A DNA stretch of 64,000 nucleotides, taken from assembly GCA_947259505.1 (NCBI GenBank), contig CAMYLT010000007.1:124001-188000 (forward strand), read 5' to 3'. Origin of the DNA: an uncultured Porticoccus sp. GTDB lineage: Bacteria > Pseudomonadota > Gammaproteobacteria > Pseudomonadales > Porticoccaceae. Positions 59,214 to 64,000 of this stretch are shown one piece after another (the first letter of the stretch is position 1; the number at the start of each line of letters is the position of its first letter). The notes under the pieces are model-generated. The model saw nothing but the letters and a program-made list of their open reading frames with translations. It was not told the origin of the DNA and did no database searches. The position numbers and the translations under genes were made by a program.

Positions 59214-60050
59214 CTAGTTGACCACCAGCAAGTCACCGCTGTAGCGATCCAGCAATTGTTCCGCGGTGCAGCCAACCAGCGTGCTGGTGAGACTTCTCTC
59301 TTTATTATTACCCATCACGAGCACCGAGGCCGTTAAGTGCTCTGCCCACTCTGCAATCACCTTGCAGGGCCGACCGATTTGCAGGTGGACGCGGGCCGGG
59401 TCGATGGCAAAACGCTGGGCGACTTCCTGCTGTACCGCGTTCAGATTTTCCAGATATTCAAATCCCAGATGGGCGGCGATGGCCTCTTGTTCATCGAGTG
59501 CGCAGACCAGGTTCAGCTCACTGCCTGTGTCCTCAGCCAGATTGCTGGCGGTGGCCAGCACACTGTGATTTAGCGCAGTGTGCAAATCATCTTCCCGAGT
59601 TGGGTCGATCGCAGCTAATACCGGCTTCGCTGCCTTCGGAATAACATTATCAGCGACTAAGTAGAGTGGGCAGGGTGCATGTTGTAACCAGCGCTTGGGA
59701 TTTTCCAGTGAACTGCGATCCATAAAGATCATGCAGGCACTATGATGCTCAGCACTGTGGCAGGCAGCTAACAGACTGTCTTCATTCCAGAAGGACTCAC
59801 ACTTTATTTCCAGTTTATTAGGGAAGCTTTTTGTTTGGTCTTGCAGCCAGGCATCCAGTTGGTGGCCCGCCTCATATTTTGCGGCGTGACGAGAATGGGT
59901 GTGGAGCAGAGCTTGTTTGTCGAGATAGTAACAGTTAAAGACGAGCAGGCTTGCGCCGCTGCGGCTCGCCAACGCTGCCGCACGGGACAGTGCGATCTGC
60001 TGCGGTAAATTGGGGTCCATGATCACCAGATAGGTCAGGCAACTTGCCAT
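59214..60050 (-). CDS. tandem-domain universal stress protein (UspE-like)
   Basis: A 278-residue protein with two consecutive Usp folds (about residues 1-135 and 140-278). The second domain ends in GNNKERSLTSTLVGCTAEQLLDRYSGDLLVVN, close to the nucleotide-binding GxxxxxxxxxGS pattern, where Gly/Ser positions are not fully conserved (VGCTAE). The tandem layout and length match UspE. It ends 4 bp from the convergent trmB stop. Confidence 0.85.
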   Translation of the reverse strand: MASCLTYLVIMDPNLPQQIALSRAAALASRSGASLLVFNCYYLDKQALLHTHSRHAAKYEAGHQLDAWLQDQTKSFPNKLEIKCESFWNEDSLLAACHSAEHHSACMIFMDRSSLENPKRWLQHAPCPLYLVADNVIPKAAKPVLAAIDPTREDDLHTALNHSVLATASNLAEDTGSELNLVCALDEQEAIAAHLGFEYLENLNAVQQEVAQRFAIDPARVHLQIGRPCKVIAEWAEHLTASVLVMGNNKERSLTSTLVGCTAEQLLDRYSGDLLVVN

Positions 60051-60165
60051 AAGTTACGCTCCCGAAGAACCGTAGGAATCCCATTAATAGCTCCATATAA
60101 TCGGGATCTACTCTAAACATAGACTATTTTATTCAGTGTCAGTATGAATGAGCGGAGAGTGCATA

Positions 60166-60822
60166 ATGGGTAAACGAGTGGCGGTTGTGCTATCCGGTTG
60201 TGGGGTTTACGACGGTTCTGAAATTTACGAATCAGTGATTACTTTGCTGCGTCTGGATCAGGCGGGTGCAAAGGTGCAGTGTTTTGCTCCCGATATTTCA
60301 CAGCTTCATGTGATTAATCATGCCACCGGGGATGTCGTTGAGGGTGAAACTCGCAATGTGCTGGTGGAGTCGGCGCGACTGGCTCGGGGCAATATCAAGG
60401 AGCTGGGCGAGGCGGCTGAAGCGGACTTTGATGCCGTCATCCTGCCGGGCGGTTTTGGTGCGGCCAAAAACCTCTCAGATTTTGCCCTAAAGGGCGCCCA
60501 CGTTAGCGTCAATCCATCGCTGGTGGCTTTCATTCAGGCCATGCACAAAGCGGGCAAGCCAGTGGGTTTGATCTGCATCGCCCCAGCCATGACCGGTGTG
60601 CTGTTTGGTGCCGGGGCGGTTTGTACTATTGGCAATGATCAGGGTACGGCGGCAGCCATTGAAGCGACTGGGGCCATTCATCAGAATTGTGCGGTAGATG
60701 AGGTGTGTATCGATCAGGCTAACAAACTGGTCACTACACCGGCCTACATGCTGGCGGGTAGCCTCAGCGAGGCTGCCAACGGCATCAACAAGCTGGTAGA
60801 TACCGTGCTGGCCATGGCGTAA
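60166..60822 (+). CDS. elbB: isoprenoid biosynthesis glyoxalase ElbB
   Basis: A 218-residue DJ-1/PfpI-superfamily protein. It has VVLSGCGVYDGSEI at the N-terminus, the nucleophile elbow region CIAPAM with Cys about 134, and ILPGGFGAAKNLS. ElbB homologues have weak glyoxalase activity and unclear link to isoprenoid synthesis. The ATG at 60166 with GGAG eight bases upstream is preferred to an ATG at 60148. Confidence 0.93.
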   Translation: MGKRVAVVLSGCGVYDGSEIYESVITLLRLDQAGAKVQCFAPDISQLHVINHATGDVVEGETRNVLVESARLARGNIKELGEAAEADFDAVILPGGFGAAKNLSDFALKGAHVSVNPSLVAFIQAMHKAGKPVGLICIAPAMTGVLFGAGAVCTIGNDQGTAAAIEATGAIHQNCAVDEVCIDQANKLVTTPAYMLAGSLSEAANGINKLVDTVLAMA

Positions 60823-60826
60823 CCCG

Positions 60827-61309
60827 GTGCTGGATAACCCTTTTTGGGAATACTCGCTGGCGCACTATGGTCGCCGCGAAGTAGCGGAGAGCTGCCTGTC
60901 ATTGCAGGACAGCCGGGGTGCGAACGTCAACCTGTTGCTGTTTTGCTGCTGGCTCGGTTGTCGTGGTGAACGGCTCACATCTGAAAAGCTGGTTGAAGCC
61001 CAGTTATTGATCAGTGATTGGGATCGGCAGGTGGTGCAGCCACTGCGGCAAATACGTCGTTTTCTCAAACAATCGGCTGACACGACAGCCCAAATACTGG
61101 AAGTGGTTAGCACTCTGGAACTGAAGGCAGAGCGGGTAGCCCAAGACCGTCTGGCCAGCTGGTGGCTGAAGGGTGACGCCAGGGCGGAGAAAAAAGGTGC
61201 GGCAGCATCCGCTGTCGTCGGGTTGCAGCAACATAATCTCGCCATTTACCTGACCTTGTTGCATGCGCCGCTACCGGCCATACACAGTCCGTTATTTTGG
61301 CCACTATAG
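60827..61309 (+). CDS. DUF2390 / TIGR02444 family protein
   Basis: A 160-residue cytoplasmic helical protein. It starts with GTG at 60827, giving LDNPFWEYSLAHYGRREVAESCLSLQDSRGANVNLLLFCCWLG, which is the typical N-terminus of the TIGR02444 family. It begins 4 bp after elbB. No function has been assigned to the family. Confidence 0.88.
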   Translation: MLDNPFWEYSLAHYGRREVAESCLSLQDSRGANVNLLLFCCWLGCRGERLTSEKLVEAQLLISDWDRQVVQPLRQIRRFLKQSADTTAQILEVVSTLELKAERVAQDRLASWWLKGDARAEKKGAAASAVVGLQQHNLAIYLTLLHAPLPAIHSPLFWPL

Positions 61310-61378
61310 GCATCTCTATCTCCTGCCTGATTTTGGGGTAAGATGCCCGACACTCAATGACCTCGTAAGGGAAGAACT

Positions 61379-62122
61379 ATGAAGATAAAAACACTGTTGC
61401 TCGCTTCGGTTGCTGTGTTGGCACTGACAGCTTGTAATGATAAATCCGAACCGGAAAATGCTGAGGCAACTACTGCACTGGAAAGCGAGGCTCAAAAACT
61501 TGCTTACGTGATTGGTATGGACACGGGCGGCAAACTTGCCCATGCGGAAATCGAGCTGGACCGCGATGCCTTTATGGCGGGCTTGAATGATGCGTTGGAC
61601 AATCGTGAATCGCAGTTGACACAGGAAGAACTGGCGACTGTGGTACAGGCATTTCAGGAGCGGCAGCAGGCGAAGCAAGAAGTTGCTGATGCCGAGCGTG
61701 AGCAGGCCATGGCCCAAGCAGCGGAGCACAATGCGGCTGAGGGGAAAGCATTTTTGGCAGAAAATGGCGCGAAGGATGGTGTGACGACTACGGAGTCGGG
61801 TCTGCAGTACAAGGTAATCGAAGCGGGTTCAGGCGCTTCTCCGAAATCAGATAGTGCCGTTCGGGTTAATTACCGGGGTCGGTTGGTGGATGGCACTGAG
61901 TTTGATGCTTCCGAAAATCATGGTGGTGCGGTGGAATTGCGTCTCGACCAGGTTATTCCCGGTTGGACAGAAGCGCTGCAGAAAATGCAGGAAGGCGCTA
62001 AGTGGGAGTTGTATGTTCCCGCTGAACTGGCCTACGGTTCTGGTGGCACCAGTGGGTTGATTGGCCCGAACGCCACGCTTATTTTTGAAGTGGAACTGGT
62101 GAAAATTTTGGGAGAGGAATAA
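61379..62122 (+). CDS. FKBP-type peptidyl-prolyl cis-trans isomerase lipoprotein (Mip/FkpA-like)
   Basis: Periplasmic folding catalyst. The 247-residue precursor has a lipoprotein signal ending LTAC (Cys19), an FKBP N-terminal dimerisation domain (about residues 35-125, SEAQKLAYVIGMDTG) and an FKBP domain (about 135-245) with VRVNYRGRLVDGTEFDAS, RLDQVIPGWTEALQKM and WELYVPAELAYGSGG. These match Mip/FkpA. A terminator lies right after it. Confidence 0.93.
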   Translation: MKIKTLLLASVAVLALTACNDKSEPENAEATTALESEAQKLAYVIGMDTGGKLAHAEIELDRDAFMAGLNDALDNRESQLTQEELATVVQAFQERQQAKQEVADAEREQAMAQAAEHNAAEGKAFLAENGAKDGVTTTESGLQYKVIEAGSGASPKSDSAVRVNYRGRLVDGTEFDASENHGGAVELRLDQVIPGWTEALQKMQEGAKWELYVPAELAYGSGGTSGLIGPNATLIFEVELVKILGEE

Positions 62123-62151
62123 CGCCCTTAGGACCAAAAAACGTTCGTCAT

Positions 62152-62180
62152 AAAAAAGGCTCTTTAAAGAGCCTTTTTTA
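62152..62180 (+). terminator. Rho-independent terminator after the FKBP gene
   Basis: Perfect stem AAAGGCTC-TTTAAA-GAGCCTTT, with flanking A-run and T-run. It may also terminate rsd on the opposite strand, whose stop lies about 24 bp away. Confidence 0.9.
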
Positions 62181-62203
62181 TTTGTGGTTCTATGATTCGC
62201 GGC

Positions 62204-62674
62204 TTAGGAGGTGAGCTTATCCCGGTGGGCCGTGTGTAGAACCTCAATCATGGTATCTTCTGCTTCCATTCTGGAACTCAGTGATTCACCGAGGTCTGAC
62301 AGGTCTATCGTCAGAGTAGAGAGATCATCGGTTTCAAGGTACTTGTCATTAAAATCGAGGATCTTTTGTGTCGTGCCGTCAATGGTCTCCAGCAGTTCGT
62401 TAGCGGCTTTTAGTCCGTCACTGTCTTGAAAATCATTCCCTTCCCGAACCAGTTGATCGTAAATTTCAAAATGACCAGCAGAGGTATAGTCCACCAGGAT
62501 TTCACAAAAGGCTTTTACTTTGTGGCGGTGGGCGAGGTCATCTACATCAAAGGTGCGGATGTCGCCGAGGCTGCAAAAACGTACCAGCATTTCCTGGCGC
62601 TCCAGAAGCCATTGATCTATCAGGTTGCTGACGCCACCCCAACGTTCTTGTGCAGACTTACAGTTCTCAAGCAT
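62204..62674 (-). CDS. rsd: anti-sigma-70 factor Rsd/AlgQ family
   Basis: A 156-residue helical protein that binds sigma-70 region 4 and helps alternative sigma factors compete. It starts MLENCKSAQERWGGVSNLIDQWL, closely resembling Pseudomonas AlgQ, and contains FCEILVDYTSAGHFEIYDQL, the hallmark of the family. The ATG at 62674 is chosen over one six bases upstream by comparison with AlgQ. It sits alone between the FKBP gene and lrgB. Confidence 0.92.
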   Translation of the reverse strand: MLENCKSAQERWGGVSNLIDQWLLERQEMLVRFCSLGDIRTFDVDDLAHRHKVKAFCEILVDYTSAGHFEIYDQLVREGNDFQDSDGLKAANELLETIDGTTQKILDFNDKYLETDDLSTLTIDLSDLGESLSSRMEAEDTMIEVLHTAHRDKLTS

Positions 62675-62770
62675 AAACATCAGCTTATTTAATTGTTATG
62701 GGAGGCTAAGCATAGGGAAACGGCTTGATGCTGGCAAGTAGACAGATAAAGGCTGGCCAGTGGCTTGATA

Positions 62771-63475
62771 CTAAAAAAACCAGAGAAGTATCCATGGCAA
62801 TACCAGGGCGGTGAGTGCACCGGTTAGCCCAAGCCCGAGACTTGAAAAGGCGCCACAGCGAGAGCTGATTTCAAATGCGCGGGTGGTACCGACACCGTGG
62901 GCACAAATTCCGGTGACGAAGCCAATAATACGTTCATCGGTGACACCGAGTTTACTGAATAAAAGTGGCCCGAGTATGGCGCCGATAACGCCGGTGAACA
63001 CCACGATTCCGGCTGTAAGCCCAGGTGCACCCCCCACCTTTTCTGCAATGCCCAGTGCGATGGGTGTGGTCACTGATTTAGGTGCCAGGGAGACCAGGGT
63101 TTCAGGCGTGGCGCCCAGCAGCCAGGCAATGCCCAGTGCGCTGATTACCGCAAAAGTGGCCCCAAACAGTAGCGTGGCCATCAGGGGGCTCGCCAGTTGA
63201 CGGATATGGTGGAACTGCTGATGCAGGGGGATCGCCAATGCGACGGTAGCTGTGCCCAGCAGGAAGAAAAATGGGCTGTTGGCTTGGCGGTACAGGCTGT
63301 AATCAATGCCACACAGCAGTAGCACGCCAGTGACCAAGAGTGGTCCGGTTACCAGCGGATGCAGCAATGCCTGGATCGCAGGGTGTGCTTTGAATTTCTG
63401 GTAGAGACGGAAGGATATCGCAAAGGCGATACCTGTCAGGGCTAGCAATGCTGCTAACAGCAGCCAGCTTTTCAC
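62771..63475 (-). CDS. lrgB: LrgB family membrane protein
   Basis: A 234-residue polytopic membrane protein (about seven hydrophobic segments). Family sequence is clear in PKSVTTPIALGIAEKVGG and ICAHGVGTTRAFEI. The LrgAB/CidAB systems relate to murein hydrolase control or small-metabolite export. GTG at 63475 overlaps the lrgA stop by four bases (GTGA), so the pair is translationally coupled. A longer frame upstream lies inside lrgA and is rejected. Confidence 0.9.
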   Translation of the reverse strand: MKSWLLLAALLALTGIAFAISFRLYQKFKAHPAIQALLHPLVTGPLLVTGVLLLCGIDYSLYRQANSPFFFLLGTATVALAIPLHQQFHHIRQLASPLMATLLFGATFAVISALGIAWLLGATPETLVSLAPKSVTTPIALGIAEKVGGAPGLTAGIVVFTGVIGAILGPLLFSKLGVTDERIIGFVTGICAHGVGTTRAFEISSRCGAFSSLGLGLTGALTALVLPWILLWFF

Positions 63476-63831
63476 GGCTCCTGCGCCCTGGCAGGCATGA
63501 GTTTTTTCATCAGCAAAGCAGCGACTACCATGGTCAGCAGGGTGCCGACCACCATCGCCGCGATGATCGGTAGCCATTGATCGGCGGCAATGTTTGGTAA
63601 AAAGAAAAGGCCGGTACAGGCGGGCAGGAACATCAGCGACAGCCAGCGGATCATGAAATAACCCGTCTGGCCCAGCCATTCCGGGGTTTCTGTACAGGTC
63701 AATTGCAAGGCGGCAAAGAGCAATATCATTCCGATCACTGGTCCCGGGATAGGAATGCCGCTGAAATAGACAAGCGCTTCTCCAATGCCTTGGAAACACA
63801 CCAGGGCAGCGACACCGCGCAATTTGTTCAC
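63472..63831 (-). CDS. lrgA: CidA/LrgA family membrane protein
   Basis: A 119-residue holin-like membrane protein with four hydrophobic segments and the family signature IPIPGPVIGMILLFAALQL. GTG at 63831 overlaps the dsbB stop as GTGA, in the same style as the lrgA-lrgB junction; an in-frame ATG at 63852 is the alternative. It forms the dsbB-lrgA-lrgB transcription unit. Confidence 0.88.
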   Translation of the reverse strand: MNKLRGVAALVCFQGIGEALVYFSGIPIPGPVIGMILLFAALQLTCTETPEWLGQTGYFMIRWLSLMFLPACTGLFFLPNIAADQWLPIIAAMVVGTLLTMVVAALLMKKLMPARAQEP

Positions 63832-64000
63832 AACCGGCGAACTACCTGCCATATGCCCAGTGCTGCCAGACCGAGGAAGCAGATCAGCGTCCAGCCGGGA
63901 ATGCTCAGGCCTAACAGGCTCCATTGTATTTCGGCACAGTTACCGTCCCCGCGCAGCAGCATGCCTAGTGCTTCATTGAAACTGAATACATCAAACAGGT
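63828..64000 (-). CDS. dsbB: disulfide bond formation protein B, C-terminal part (truncated by window edge)
   Basis: The last 57 residues of a membrane protein of the DsbB family, which reoxidises DsbA by passing electrons to ubiquinone. The visible part reads ALGMLLRGDGNCAEIQWSLLGLSIPGWTL followed by a final membrane helix. The GNCAEIQW cysteine and the SIPGW stretch are typical of the DsbB second periplasmic loop and last helix. The 5' part lies right of the window. The stop at 63828-63830 overlaps the lrgA start. Confidence 0.85.
   Translation of the reverse strand, partial: LFDVFSFNEALGMLLRGDGNCAEIQWSLLGLSIPGWTLICFLGLAALGIWQVVRRL

Overview
The window is a 64 kb piece of a gammaproteobacterial chromosome close to the replication origin. 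It opens inside recF, followed by gyrB. The gene order strongly resembles Pseudomonas and the Cellvibrionales-type marine bacteria: recF-gyrB-plsC-gmhB-glyS-glyQ; pstSCAB-phoU; phoBR-ubiA-ubiC; metX-metW-DUF4426-rdgB; crc; slmA-argB-algC-coaBC; radC-rpmB-rpmG; mutM-coaD-rsmD-ftsY-ftsE-ftsX-rpoH. The moderate GC content, a DUF2959 lipoprotein and a stand-alone ExbD suggest a Cellvibrionales-like relative rather than Pseudomonas itself. That is an inference from gene content, not a sequence search. I found no rRNA, tRNA, CRISPR array or intact insertion sequence.

Layout. 0-7.7 kb: recF and gyrB, then the opposing glyQ-glyS-gmhB-plsC operon. 7.9-12.6 kb: a DUF2959 lipoprotein, cysK, a compact exported-hydrolase / GNAT / CREST-membrane-hydrolase operon, glutaredoxin and an acyl-CoA thioesterase. 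12.6-14.6 kb: TRAP permeases without a binding protein. 14.6-20.3 kb: the Pho-controlled phosphate uptake operon pstS-pstC-pstA-pstB-phoU. 20.4-27.5 kb: carbonic anhydrase, an enoyl-CoA hydratase-family protein, putA with an Lrp-type regulator, and leuA.

27.5-29.0 kb is the one non-ordinary region. This AT-rich, nearly gene-free stretch is bounded by a perfect 24-bp inverted repeat (27835-27858 and 28942-28965). It holds a 46-residue basic protein gene, several strong inverted repeats, a consensus ParB-binding parS site and a cluster of DnaA-box-like 9-mers. It looks like a terminal-repeat-bounded element or origin-proximal regulatory island and is the main discovery candidate.

29-36 kb: a small redox operon (nitroreductase, pirin, DoxX) with a divergent LysR regulator, then a BepA-like M48 protease lipoprotein, yaaA, two small methyltransferase-type genes and a YSC84 lipid-binding protein. 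36-43.6 kb: a FemAB-like acyltransferase, phoR-phoB with its own Pho box, ubiA/ubiC, and the metX-metW-DUF4426-rdgB cluster. 43.7-51.7 kb: a Crc homologue, DUF4124 protein, slmA, argB, a membrane-anchored AlgC-type phosphomannomutase/phosphoglucomutase, coaBC, radC, rpmB-rpmG. 51.7-64 kb: exbD, mutM, coaD, rsmD, ftsY-ftsE-ftsX, rpoH, DUF423, trmB, a tandem universal stress protein, elbB, a DUF2390 protein, an FKBP lipoprotein, rsd, lrgB-lrgA and the 3' end of dsbB.

The two Pho loci belong together functionally: PhoR/PhoB are encoded about 20 kb from their main target, and both loci carry 11-bp-phased CTGTCA-type repeats.
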